From positions 186,001-250,000 of the forward strand of contig WACJ01000520.1 of assembly GCA_008973525.1 (NCBI GenBank): a DNA stretch of 64,000 bases, in the 5' to 3' direction. The notes beneath the pieces are model-generated. The model did no database searches. It was not told where the DNA came from and saw nothing but the letters and a program-made list of their open reading frames with translations. Of the stretch, positions 10,183-22,494 are shown one piece after another. Position 1 is the stretch's first letter. Every line of letters begins with the position of its first letter. The position numbers and the translations under genes were made by a program. Source of the stretch: Stenopsyche tienmushanensis (Eukaryota; Arthropoda; Insecta; Trichoptera; Stenopsychidae).

Positions 10183-13100
10183 AATTTCACAAATGATCTA
10201 ATATTTTTAACGGTTTTTGTCTTCCATAGCGTTCACGAGTAAATTTTTAAATATGATATTGGTCACACAATTTGAAATAATTATGAAAAAACACTAAATA
10301 AAATCGCTAAGAATGTTTGACATGGCCATTAAGTAACAAGACTGAGCTTATGTGGGTCGAATCTCAGTATTAAAGCCGATAGAATATGGAAAATATTGAA
10401 CTTGGACAAACATTCATAAGCTATGTAAGTTTGAATCATGTACACATTACATTATATAAAGAAAACGGCTACTGATTGTTTTCGGATTATTCATATTCCG
10501 GTACGATCCCATGATAAAATTACGACTGTGAACATTAAATTACACATTTATATCTATATTTTTGGATCAACAATAGCTATATATTTTATTCTGATAAGAC
10601 AAAAGCCCTATCTTAAAGGCATGAATATTCTCGAATATTCATCAAAGAGTTAACATAAATATATGCAAGCGCGGAATGGTTAATTGATGCAAATAGCAGC
10701 AGTTGTCTGAATTATTATAGACAATAACATATATTATATTTAAGCATCACACATTTTATTAATTAAATTGCATTAAAATGACGCATATAAAATGAATTCA
10801 CTAAGTCTTAAATAATAAAAGCAAATCAGCAAATATTGAATCGTACGACCGATGTGGAAGTTATTGCGTCGGATTTCCATATGGAGACTTTATTTCCCAT
10901 CGACTGATAAAATATACTATAAATTATTATACACATACTATTTCATAAAAAGTAGATTATACTCAAAACGTATGTAGAAGATGTACTTGAAACTTATCCA
11001 CAAATTCGCAGACAGCTTGAAAATAAGTCGTTCATCATATATCTGCGGTTTACACAGTAAAACACTTTCTATAATAGAATAAGGCCTTCAAAATTGTTTA
11101 ACGTATTAAATTATAAATTTTCTGGTATTTACACTAAAATCTTGAAAGTTACTTGAGGGTAACCCATGTTGTTTATTAATGCTTAGCCTTATTTTCCGCG
11201 ACAACAGTTCAACGGGCGTAAATAACGAGGCATTGTAATGAATATTTCATGCTTTATATAAATAAAATTTGTGTTGTATTACGTATGTTTCGGTAAAATG
11301 TGATTCGTTTTTTCAATTTAAGAAATTGAAATCGATCTGGTTGCGGGTCGCATTGAAAGTTTATTCATAAAAAGCTCCATTTGAGCTTTTCGTACACAAA
11401 CTGCTTACAAGATACGAAGAGATCTTGAAGATTTTACATATTTCACGTCACTTTAAAAGCGCTTCGCGTGGATAAGTTTCGCACTTTTTATGAAAAAGTG
11501 CCTTGAAAAAACGAGCTTGTTGCAGGATACAAAAATATTTATAAATCAAGGGATTCTATGGGAGTTTCAGCGGAGGCATTCATGAAGATTTTTTTGTTGG
11601 CGTTGAATAAAGGACGGCTTTATTTTAGGGTTCTTCCTTCAAGAAAACTGTTTAATTGCACTTGTTGGAGAAACTCGCATTAAATATCTTACGTGGGATT
11701 AAAAATATATCTTCTCGTTACATTTCGCTTTGTTCTGAACATCCTTGTTTAGAAGTTTTTGATATAACGTTTTTATTTCGCCTTAGTTTTTTTATTGCAT
11801 GATTTATAAATGTTTTTAGCGGGCATTGTTGGAAATTTTATTTGGAGTGTTTGGAAAAAAGGCTCAAATGTACAAGGGTCTCTTTTAAGGGTTATTTTTT
11901 AAGTACAAATGTTCAAATCAGACCTCGCACTAGAGACATTGTCATTAATTAAAATTAAAAGCACATGTAGCAAAAGCACTGGTTGGCAATCCTGAAACAG
12001 TGAAATATGTTCTTGCCGAGTCCCTATCGTGAACATTTTCCGACGGAAGGGCTCTGAGGGCTCTCCAATTTATGCGGCGCGGAATTTCCCGGGTAGCCAA
12101 CATGCTAAAAAAAATGAAAACCCAACAGTGAAGTGGACTTGTAATGTTGCCAGGCACCATTTTTCAATCCAACAAATGTCTACATTTAGCCCTCGGAATA
12201 AAGATACGTAGATTCATTGCAACGTACTTAATATTTCCAACGCAAAAATTTAAACCACAGCATAAAATAAACTTGTAGCATCCAATTTTTGCTCTTTTAG
12301 CTTAGACCAACTTCCTCACAAAGCTCATACATGTGCAACGCAGAGTGCATTGTGGGAATTCAATATGAACTGAACGAACGTCTGGAAAATAATTTGATAC
12401 AGCAGCCATTCATATACGTTTGATTTCCCCTGAAATCATTTAAGCTTTCATGAATGCTTTTACAAGGAATTCTTCATTTAATATGCAACGAGAATATCGA
12501 GTCTACATTTGCATTTGGCTCTTATACAAATTCAAAATATGTTAAACATCAATACGGAGAACGAACGTATGCATTATTAGGTTGATTTCATACCTTTTAT
12601 AACAATGTTTTCAACGTAAATTTTAGAGATAAAAATACAACAGTAAATATGCCTTCCAAGAAAAGTACATTTTAATGAGCAATATTCGTAGGATCTAATT
12701 TAATATATGAAAATTTGAATAGCGGAAAAATAATGCGATACAAGTACATGTTTCAAAAATATATATGACACAAATTGTTATGTTATCAAATTTGAACAAT
12801 ATAAATGTAAAAATATAATATAAAAGTAGATGTACCAAATCAACTGATTGGAAATATAAATACCTCCGATCAATCATTTAGATCCAGATTTTGTCTAATT
12901 TCCTGAATTTTATTTGATAAAATCGTCTTAGACCACTTTATAGTTATGAGATTTGCAGCAATAATTAAATTATAATGATAATTTGGTTACTCATTCGTAA
13001 ATTATCTCCTAAGTTTAAAAAAATAGTAATATCTAATTATATTGATGATCTGATCCAGATTTCATCTTAACAGCATTCGTATATGGAATAAATTTGGTAG

Positions 13101-16100
13101 CAAAAGTAGATGTTTATGATAAGTTTAAATAAATAAAATATATTTTATTACCCTTGACAAATTTAAATGTATAAAACATTAACGTTTTAAATTGGTAACA
13201 TTTGATCTGGCTATTTTTGCTTACATGCATGATTCAAGAGCAAATTTTAAGGAATGGTATTTGTATTGTAATATATATGTCATTATTTTATTATTATGGA
13301 TATAACATATTATTTTCTTATGTTGAATAATATCCAGAGGTGTTTACGCATCTCAAAGTACTGTATGTTTGAAATAGATGTGCTATTTGTGGACTGTTTT
13401 GTTGTTGAACTATGATATTATGCTACTATATGCTTCATAGGAGATGCTTATTAATTTGTTGTTATTTACAAAAGACATTTATATTTTTATAATGAGCTAC
13501 TTTATGTGTCATTATGTATGCTATAAACAAGGATATTTGAGATTGTTCCAGTTCATTTTTATCGTTGTCCTTGGATTTGTATGGATTGTAACGTGACAGT
13601 TTAAGATTCAAAGGAAACCAAATGGGGTTTCCAAAAGAACGTTCGCCGAAAATAACAAGCTTCCCTTGGATTCATCCCGGAAAAATGAATTCGTCGAGCA
13701 TTTTCGTGTATTAGGTGAAATCGCTCAAAATAGACGGAAGCATTCGTGGGCGAAAATATACGCTTCCACCACCCCCCCGAACAACTTTCCACGTATGCCA
13801 TATTTTATTTGGACTTTAGCTCTGTTTGTACGGTTGTCTACCGTGTCTTTTTGGCTCGGGCTAAAAAATATACAACGCGTGGCATGGGATTTGTGGAACG
13901 AGCAATCGCATACATTTGTCACAACCAGAGCCCACCTTGTCTTCCCTATTTATGTTTGTACCCGCAAAAATATATGTCCGCATTAGTAAAAATAAATATT
14001 CCCTGTGAAGATTACAACCGAAGGTTTATATCGGGATGAAACCCTTTACCACCCGGGGGATGGTTTTTGAGGAACGTTGAAGTGGCGCGGAGTGATGAAA
14101 AGCTAATTATGAAAATTAATTAGCTCGGTCTGCATCAATGTTACGCTTTGAACAACTACCGAAGTTATTCTTGCGAAAAGGATGTCGAAAGTTAATTAAA
14201 GAAATCAACACGTTTTCAATTCGACAAAGGAAAAAACTTTATACAAACGGACATTTTCAAAAAAAAGTTACTTCAACAAGAAACGTTTATGCAATTTGCT
14301 CGTTGCTCTCTCAACACGGCAAATAGAATCTTGATTCAAACAAGATCATTTAAAGTAAATTTCGTGCAACTTGAGAATTTTATCAAGTAAGCGCATATTT
14401 TATAAGAAAAAGATTATTTTTACTTCCATCATTATATTTTTTCATCTACTACAAACATTCCACTCAGCCAATATAATACAACCACCATCGCATTTAATGG
14501 ATTTGTAAGCCTATTGACGTTTATACGATAACATTTTCATGTTGTTCGGATTGAGTTATCATCCAGTTATCTTAATAAGTGTCATTTATATATTATATAT
14601 GGAAAAATCATCCATTAAATGAAAAAAATCGATGGATATTGTGTTATTTTTCAAGTTATTCATCATCGATACAAAGCCTATTTTTTTTGCAATAATTTAA
14701 TAAATATATTATTGTATTAATGAGATTTTGAATGGAGTTGCGATATTTAAATTTATGTCACAAATAAGGATCTATTTGATATCCTTATATAGTTTTTTAA
14801 ACTAAAACTTAAGATAATTTTGATTCAAGACGACCATACAATTATTAAAGATGTTAAAAATGATATTAATAATAAAAGAAGTAGTATTGAAGCTCTTTCT
14901 GATTGTAAACATAAAACCAAGCTGAAGATCTAATAAGTCTATAGATTGATATTACAACATTTTTAAATTCATAGTCTCATTTCAAAATACTTCTAATATC
15001 ATTATTACATTTGCAACCAAAATATACCGTGCAAATTGGTCTATGAAGACATTTCTAGTAGTGTTATAATAATCAACACTTTAAAAAAATATTTAAATAA
15101 GTCAATCTTATGGCAAATAATTCGGAAATATTATTATGATGCACTTTTGCTATATGATCATTATTTCTATATGAAAATTTATAGCCTCAATTTCTATATG
15201 AATTGTTAAAAAGTGCTTGAAAATGTTCATAGTTAAAATATCAATCGAACCATGTAGAAATTAAAATAATATTGAAGATCTTAAATTTCCGTCTGATTTT
15301 CAAAGCGGGATCTTTTCAATTAGTTTTTTTGCGTTTTTTCGCAGTGTAAGTTTTCGTAAGCTTTCGTTATATTGAATAAAATTAGCCTTTAAAGGCTTTC
15401 TTCATTATTAATTTAATAATTATTTCAAATTATGTTATACGCTCTGTTCATTTTCCGTTCCTTTACCGTGTTTTTAATTTTAGCAAAGAACACATTACGG
15501 AAATTACCATTTTTTGTGTACGAAAATGACTATATAGCAGCATGTTTTTCAGGCGTTAAAGTCCTCTTCAATTATTAATTTCCGTTTTACCCTCTAATTT
15601 GAAGCACAGCGAGTAATTATTATAACATTAATTAAATTGAGGTCTTGGTTCTAAGCGGCCTCTAATGGAAGCAAGAAACTATTTTGCGCTAAGGAGGTAT
15701 GATTGAAAGCTTCCAGAGTGGTTAAATCCAGGAAGACCGGTTGACCAATTAGGGGGGAAAGCCTACCGAAGAAATCTGCAGCAACCAAAGGAAGCCCCTA
15801 AAACAATGTTGTCACTTGAAAGAAAAACAAATAATGAGGATTGATCGAATTAGGAGATTCTGTCGTAATAGGGGTGGGAAATGGGAGTCTTACGCTCCGG
15901 CGCTTATCCCCGGTCCGTTAGGCTTCGACGCCGTGCAGACTCACAGGGATGGTACCCATCGGGATAGATTCTCAAAAGCTACACATCACTGACTAAACTA
16001 TTCGTAAGAACCTTTTTTACGACTTAAATTTGCCACATTAACCTCATAACGTTTAGTAGCGTTTGAACTAATATAATCTATGAAAAAGATCTAAAATTAC

Positions 16101-16300
16101 TCTCTAAATATTTCAAATGAATTATTAGTCTTAATTACGATTACAATTTCAGCTAAAAATACAAGCAATCAATTAATTGGCTAATCTTTTGTCACGAAGA
16201 GGATTACTTCAAAAAAATTTGTTTAAAATTCAAATTCAAAAGGACATAAATTGCGTTTCTTCAGCAAGACAATTATCCTGAATTATAAATTGGTGAGAAG
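10183..16300. other. Long intergenic stretch, no gene recognised
   Basis: AT-rich throughout, with three mildly GC-richer patches: about 11940-12210, 13600-14060 and 15640-15990. The first two carry overlapping short ORFs on both strands, with no recognisable domain and no paired splice sites that I could defend. No repeat structure seen. Confidence 0.5.
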
Positions 16301-16566
16301 TTAAACTGTATTAAGACATATTGCAGTGGTATAATTTGCAAGTTCAGAGATTTATTTGAACAAAAAGCCGACCAGGCCTGTATGAAAGACCACACCAAGG
16401 CCATTAGAAAGATAACTGTTGGGTCTCCAATGAGTCCTTTAAGCAAGATAATGAAAGATAACATAAGGTAGAAGCACATATAGTCGCACATATTTGCAAA
16501 ATTTATATGCTGGATGATATAATAGGTCACCCTAAAAGTTCGTGCACGTTTTTGAGCCATTTTTAA
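16301..16566 (+). pseudogene. Possible reverse-transcriptase remnant (Penelope-like or similar)
   Basis: One plus-strand frame gives CKFRDLFEQKADQACM and, after a short insertion-like segment, VGSPMSPLSKIM (GSPMSP at 16421-16438). This resembles the F-x-EQ-x-x-G-x-AMGSPLSP region of Penelope-like reverse transcriptases. About 28 codons later another frame gives YMLDDII (16504-16521), resembling the YVDD catalytic box at roughly the expected spacing. There are in-frame stops and a frameshift. The hydrophobic minus-strand ORF over the same bases (16273-16560) is then an antisense shadow. The match is short and the insertion unexplained, so the call is tentative. Confidence 0.4.
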
Positions 16567-18542
16567 ATAGTGTACATAAAATACAATTTAACATTAAATT
16601 TCGATCCTGTCGAAAATTTGCCGTCGTTTAACTAATGTATTATATTAGTCAGTTTGTCACCAATTTTCATAAACATCAGATGCATATTAATACCTGTTTA
16701 CTCCACAGATATTGCTCTAAGTGATTTTCACTAATTTAGTGCCTTGATCTGATACTTCACCATCGATCTATGATTATAATGAAACGCTTGAAGAATATCC
16801 CTAATAAAATATTAATTTAGACTCAATATGTAATCTGTCATAAATTTAAATTAAATATTGTCGAAGATTTGAAAAGCATTCTGATATATTAATTTTGAGC
16901 AAATAAGCGGTTTGTGGTTTGTAATCAATATTTTATAAAGATCTACCAAATCAAGCATTTCAAGTTTAATCCACGTACGAGTATATTTTATTCATGTATG
17001 ATATTTGAATATCATTTTCTTATTATATACATACATTTTGACATTTTATTAGCATTTTAAAGCTTCATTATCTGCGTTTTGATGACATTTGAAATATTTC
17101 AATCTGTTCACACAGATAAAACCATGACCTGAGTCAATATTTGCTTATTCATAACTGCTCGCTGTATTAATTCTTCCATATTTTAATTTTTTCTTTGCAA
17201 CCAAATTGTTTCGTTTTTATTGCGCTGTTAAATCATCAATATCTTGTGGATTTTTAGCAATTACGATGGAATTTTTATAAATTTGATAAGGATATTTTCG
17301 TCTTAATGTCAAACGTATTTGCTTTAAAATAAAATATTATTATTCGATATGGAAAATTAATTATATAGCCATGTTAGGCAGTTTCTGTTTCATAATAATG
17401 TAAAGGTATGATGTCATAAGTCTGCTAGCGTATAATATCAATCATGTATCTGAATTCCGCCCGTTGTATCATATCTGAGGGAAATGTTATTGTTACCTAA
17501 AGCGATTTCCACAAGGAAATCTATTTTGAATAATAACGACGAGCAAATTTGCGTATAATATAATAGTTTGTCTTCGAGAATTAATATTCTAAATCAGCGA
17601 GCAGATCTAGGCAGACCCACCCCTCGGTCGAGGTGAGGCTGCGCGAATAGCTACTATCAAAGTCACCTTCGTTCTTAAACACCGAGACTCTTTACTTTGG
17701 TCGACTGCCTCCGGTGCTTCGATGAGGCCAGCAACCCCTGCTTTCTCGTTCCTTTCAACCACCCCGAGGGCAGACCGCGGCAGGCATGGGATTGACGTTC
17801 GTTCGGATTTGAAATCCCAATTAATTGTCGCCTGTTTGCTTCACCCCAGCATTCGTAGCGATCTCAAAGTGCGGCCCTGCTGAATGTGGAGCAGACTTCA
17901 GCCAACAGATCCGAGTGGAGAGTTTGCAAAGGAAAAAATACGAGTGGAAGTGACCAAGAATAATTAGTTTGCCAACTTTATATCCGAAATCACATCTAAA
18001 TTTAAATAAGTCCCGAGAATTTTGCGGACGTTTCCTGGAGTGTCTTCCTCGTGAGGAATTTTTATGAGGACGCGCAGACAATATCGCCTCATGAATACAC
18101 CTTCGTTATTCCGGCTCTCTGGAACTGAAAAAAAGCGATTAAGACTTTAAAAACACGCGACTGATCTTTCACATGGTCACTTTTTAATTGGAGACGTTAT
18201 ATCTTTTGAAAAGCCATCTGGTCACATTTTTTTAATTAATCTATATAGCATTTTTTAGCAATTAGAATTACTTTGAAACTTTCAGCCGCTATTTTAGTAC
18301 ATATTTTTTTTTAATTACGTCAACGGAATTAATATAAGACTTTGATTTTCCTGGTAAAAGTAGACTTTTGTGTAGTGGTTTTCCACTATATTCTACATGT
18401 GTTATATAAGGGCAAGACTTATTTGATCTATCATAAGACTTAACTACTGTATTGCGCGCGCATCCTTTCTCTCCCCGTCCTCGCATTCCAAACTTCATTT
18501 CACCATATGCGCCAACATGGTGCATCCATACAATATTTTTAC
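16567..18542. other. Intergenic; GC-enriched patch 17590-18120
   Basis: Mostly AT-rich. Positions 17590-18120 are clearly GC-richer and include an 86-codon minus-strand ORF (17821-18081) that I do not recognise. Another minus-strand ORF (18289-18525, 78 codons) abuts the 121-bp repeat dimer and may be part of the same repeat, but it has no known motif. Confidence 0.45.
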
Positions 18543-18785
18543 TATACCTATGTTATTCCCGTAAGCGTAAACAATAAGTCGATAAAGTTTTATTGCAATT
18601 GGATGAACGGTATGGAAGCGTATTAAATACAGACAAACAAACATTATTTTTATATATATTAGATTATACCTATATTACTTGCGAAATACTTAGCAATAAG
18701 TGGACGAAGTTTTATCGCAATCTAATGAACGGTATGGCAACGCATTACATACGAACAAACAGAGATTAGTTTTTATATATTAGAC
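18543..18785 (-). repeat. Tandem dimer of the ~121-bp repeat (locus C)
   Basis: The TGAACGGTATGG block occurs at 18604 and 18726, a period of 122 bp. The two monomers are in the same order as at loci A and B, with a GTAAACAATAAGT variant followed by an AGCAATAAGTGGAC variant. No pogo transposase or matching TIR was recognised around this copy, so the dimer can exist outside those elements. Confidence 0.75.
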
Positions 18786-20315
18786 GTACTACAGATCGTA
18801 TTGTTTTATATCTCCATTTTTCAGAATCGGGTCAAATTATCTTCTCTCAAATTTTTGCGTCCCTAATTTGAGTCCGAACCTTTTCAAAATGCCAAAAATT
18901 TAATTCGGTTACTTAATGACAATGATCAGTCTTAATTAAAATTTGTATAATTTGCAAGTTATCAAGATGTGAAAAATGTATTCTATCCTTATACACACGT
19001 TAAATTTACTTTTATTATTTCCCTTCCAATATTTATTTTAGTATATAACGGATTTTGTTAAATAAAATTATAAAATCACATTCGTGAGATTTTTAAAAAA
19101 AAACGTCTGATATGATGATATATGGTGCAGTTTTTAAAGTAAAATGGATCCCATCGGTGCAAAGTAATGTTTATATTTTCCGAAGACTTTGATAAAAAAA
19201 TGATTTCGTTACATGACTTGTAAAAGGTCGTCTTTTCGTTTGAGTGAAATAATTGGATACTCAAAACATAATTAAGAAAAATCCCTCCCCCTATAAGCAT
19301 TTTAAAGAAACTCAAGAACAAAGAGTGACGCTCTTTGCCTCCTAACAAGCCTGTTTTTATGGAGCAAATTTTAATAGCATTAAATCTCAATTTCCATCAA
19401 TATGATTTATCGTCGCAGGGGCCCTGAGTGACTGTCAATCCTTTGAGGCGGATCCTGTACGTCGTAATTAAAGGATATTTCACAGTTCACCGGCCATAAT
19501 TGATTCAAACGACGTCGTTCCCCTACGATAGCACCCGGACGTAGGACCGGAAGCGCCCAAATTATTCCCGATTACCCAATGCCAGGTACCAGTCTTAGAA
19601 AAACCGCCGAAACGAGCGTAATTGGATTATGTCGACGATTTCAAAATAAAATGGCGCGGTAATCGTTTTGATTTCCTCGCACAAAAGTTTCAGACAGCCC
19701 TGCAAATACATTGGGGTGAATTTTAATGGACATTGTTTGGAAGTTTCTAATTAAAATTAAGAGATTAACGTGGATACACAACATTTTTCGGAATACGGAT
19801 TGACAGGAACGACGTAATTTAATATGCATCGAGCTGAACGCATGTGCTTCAAAGCACGTTGATTCCGCTTTTCGTTTGATTTATCTCCTTTTCCGATTTA
19901 CTTTGTATAAATAAAGGCAATTATATCGAGGCTTAAGAATTGAATTACTGATATCAAATTTGATGAGAATCATTAAGAGCTTTAAAATACAGAAAGATCT
20001 TATTTGGACGCTAATGAAATTATTTGAGTGCCTTTATCGCAAATAAATATATAAAAGGTATTTAAACGTTAGTAATTTTCGTGTATAAATATGTTAATTT
20101 AATACTTAATTTCATTAATTTTCAATAATGGTCTAACATTTTTATCAAATAATTATAGACATAAATTCTAGTAAGAATAATATAATAATCAGAAGGTATT
20201 ACATTGTGCAATTATAGGAAATGATAAAAGTATCTTATTTATTATTTAAACCTATTATCATGGTTAAGTCGGATTTAGGGTTAAAATGCTTACTTTTATA
20301 AAAAAATGCAACTAT
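18786..20315. other. Intergenic, nothing recognised
   Basis: Positions 19410-19640 are GC-richer but hold no ORF of note. The 104-codon minus-strand ORF at 19076-19390 has a low-complexity, unrecognised product and is probably chance. Confidence 0.55.
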
Positions 20316-20340
20316 CAGGGTGTCCCATAAATTTATTTCG
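20316..20340 (+). repeat. Solo mariner-type terminal repeat
   Basis: The block GGGTGTCCCATAA and the following TTTCG closely match the terminus of the mariner pseudogene at 55862-55887. No second end was found, so this is a fragment. Confidence 0.45.
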
Positions 20341-20384
20341 TTTGATTTGATGAAATTACCTAATTGTTTAATGTTGTGTTTTTG

Positions 20385-20483
20385 TACAACTTAATTGTGT
20401 TGTACAAAAATATGCCACAATTCATCAACCGTGTTATATCAAAACCATGTTGTATAATGGCAGTGTTATACGAGGCCAATGTG
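20385..20483 (-). repeat. Solo pogo terminus (copy A subfamily)
   Basis: Read on the minus strand from TA at 20484-20485, the sequence matches the left end of pogo copy A: CCTCGTATAACAC, then repeated TATAACA-like motifs and AATTGTGGCAT. No transposase is attached, so it is a truncated copy or a MITE. Confidence 0.55.
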
Positions 20484-20557
20484 TATAAATTTCACATCTC
20501 TTTTTATGTTTCAACATCCTTTATATGTCCTAAATAAATTTAATTTATATTTTACGT

Positions 20558-21170
20558 TTGGTTGTACGTTCATTGAAGGCTACTATAAGGGTATATTTTT
20601 ACATTGCCTGGACTTCTGGAAAATCTAATGGACAAGCAGCAGTGCCATTGGACGTCCGCAAGATATATGGGCCGAGTAAATTGCAGAAGTTGTGGGGCGA
20701 TAGGTCCGGGCCACGTTTTAAGAGGGCTCGCGAGGCAGCCATCTATTGATCATCGGGATTACTTATTTAGCGGATATCCCGATTAAGCATAAGTCGGGCC
20801 AAACGGTGGTCAACTTTGGCCCGAGTCCGACCCTCATTCAATATTCAGGGGCTGCTCAGTAAGCTGGCATTTATTTTGTTTACGATCGGGCCAGAGAGGG
20901 AGCGCGGTGGACCTAAACAGATTTTCCTTGTTAGGGCCACTTTTGCAGGCTTATCGGCCACCGCGAAGATTAACCGCCCCATGGATAGCGCCCCCCTTGA
21001 ACGCTTAATGCCCTGTGGTTTTGGCAACACGCAAATCCTCCCGATTCTCGTGACATTACTTTAAAATTTATGACGCCATCGAAAGGTCGCAATAGATAAA
21101 TTACACTTGAAGTATTCCCAAAATTGGATGCGGATGTCGCAACTGGGTCGACGTCCTGTCTGTTCAATTA
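20558..21170. other. GC-enriched patch with overlapping ORFs, unassigned
   Basis: This ~600-bp block is far richer in GC and CpG than its surroundings. Overlapping ORFs occur on both strands (20558-20749, 20816-21064 plus; 20845-21030, 20970-21167 minus), none with a recognisable domain. A perfect 10-bp inverted repeat, TCGGGCCAAA (20794-20803) and TTTGGCCCGA (20815-20824), sits in the middle. It could be a regulatory element, a non-coding exon or an unidentified repeat. Confidence 0.4.
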
Positions 21171-22437
21171 CCTGACGTTGTGTTTCAAAGCTTTCTTAAT
21201 ATATTTGCCTTCACAAAACATTTACGCCTGAAATATACAGAGGGATACCAGGGTTTTTTAAATGAAAAATAAAAGTTAATGCTCTGCGGTGAAAGCGCAA
21301 TTTTTGATAGATCAAGGGCAAATGTAATCATGATTTACCATAATTATGATTGTGTGTAATAATCAAACAAGCCATAAAACATTTTTAAAAAATCACAATG
21401 ATGAAAAATATAATTATTCTTATTTTCATTTAAATATGTATCATAAATAGGATACAAATATACGATAAATGGAAGATGGTTGTCCCAGGGCTTTTGCCAC
21501 GATTTTTTTTTTCTTATTTAGAAATGATCGCTGTTTCCTTCATATAATTTCTGCATACATACTTTTTACAAAACTTACAACATTTAGTTGTATTGTCTTT
21601 GGAAATTCGTGATAGTCCTCGACTAACTCCATTGCTAATTATAGTATACAGTCCGCTAGTTTCTTTATACAGTGTCAAATATCAATCAATTAATCAAAAA
21701 TGTTAATAAAAAACTACATATCCCCCTAAAGGATTTGGATTTGAGGCTGTACTTTTTCGTCATTTATATATATATGCAACCGTCACAGATATAATTTGTT
21801 AGTATATTTTGATTATACTAAATGATTTTGTTCGATATATTTGATGTTTGTCGGTTCTTAGATATTAGCTTCGCTTCCGTCATTATATAAATTTGATTAT
21901 ATATTTACATATATGGATTATAAATTATGAACCTAATTATTTCATCTGGTCAAGTACTATTAGTCTATAAAATCGATGTCAGTCACCAATGACTGACACG
22001 GCGTGATACGTGGTAAAATCTATGTGAAAGCATTCTGCTCATATAAAGCAGCTCCCCATTTCGAATCCCTTGAATATGATTGATTGACAGGCATCACATG
22101 CATATTAAATCACAAGAAAGGCGTAATTGAAGTCCAAAACTAAGGTTTCAGGAAGGAAAATTTACAAAAAGATAACGTCCGGAACTCTTGTTTACAAGAT
22201 TTTAAAAAATAATTTTGAATTTATTTCTAATATTAATATTGTCTCGCAGTACATTCAGTAGGTGGCGAGCAGTTTTACGGCAGTCACAAATGTCTGATTT
22301 ATGCCATCGTAAAATTTTGCGTATTTCAGCATCTTATGCGGTGCTCTCACTGCGGTGCTCAAAAAACGCGTTCTCGAAGACCACATTACGCTTATAAAAG
22401 GTCTCAACATTATGTTTTTACCATTTTGTTCCACAAT
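21171..22437. other. Intergenic, nothing recognised
   Basis: AT-rich. An 8-bp palindromic hairpin, GTCAGTCA / TGACTGAC, lies near 21980. The 60-codon ORF at 22215-22397 abuts the dispersed repeat listed next and may belong to it. Confidence 0.5.
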
Positions 22438-22494
22438 ATAATAGCTCTCATAACGACCATTTAGAGAGCGTCTGCTATTAGCCCAAAGCTCCTC
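22438..22494 (+). repeat. 57-bp dispersed repeat, copy 1
   Basis: By eye 46 of 57 positions match 53052-53108, including the identical block CATAACGACCATT. Each copy also contains an imperfect inverted repeat (AATAG near the left, CTATT near the right). Nature unknown; probably part of a larger transposon. Confidence 0.5.

Noticed and set aside
9807..10184. 125-codon plus-strand ORF and 87-codon minus-strand ORF
   Set aside because: Both are produced by the CGCGGACCCC repeats of a hAT MITE and run across its ends.
16273..16560. 95-codon minus-strand ORF resembling a membrane protein
   Set aside because: No family match; the plus strand of the same bases shows reverse-transcriptase-like motifs, so the hydrophobic ORF is more likely antisense.
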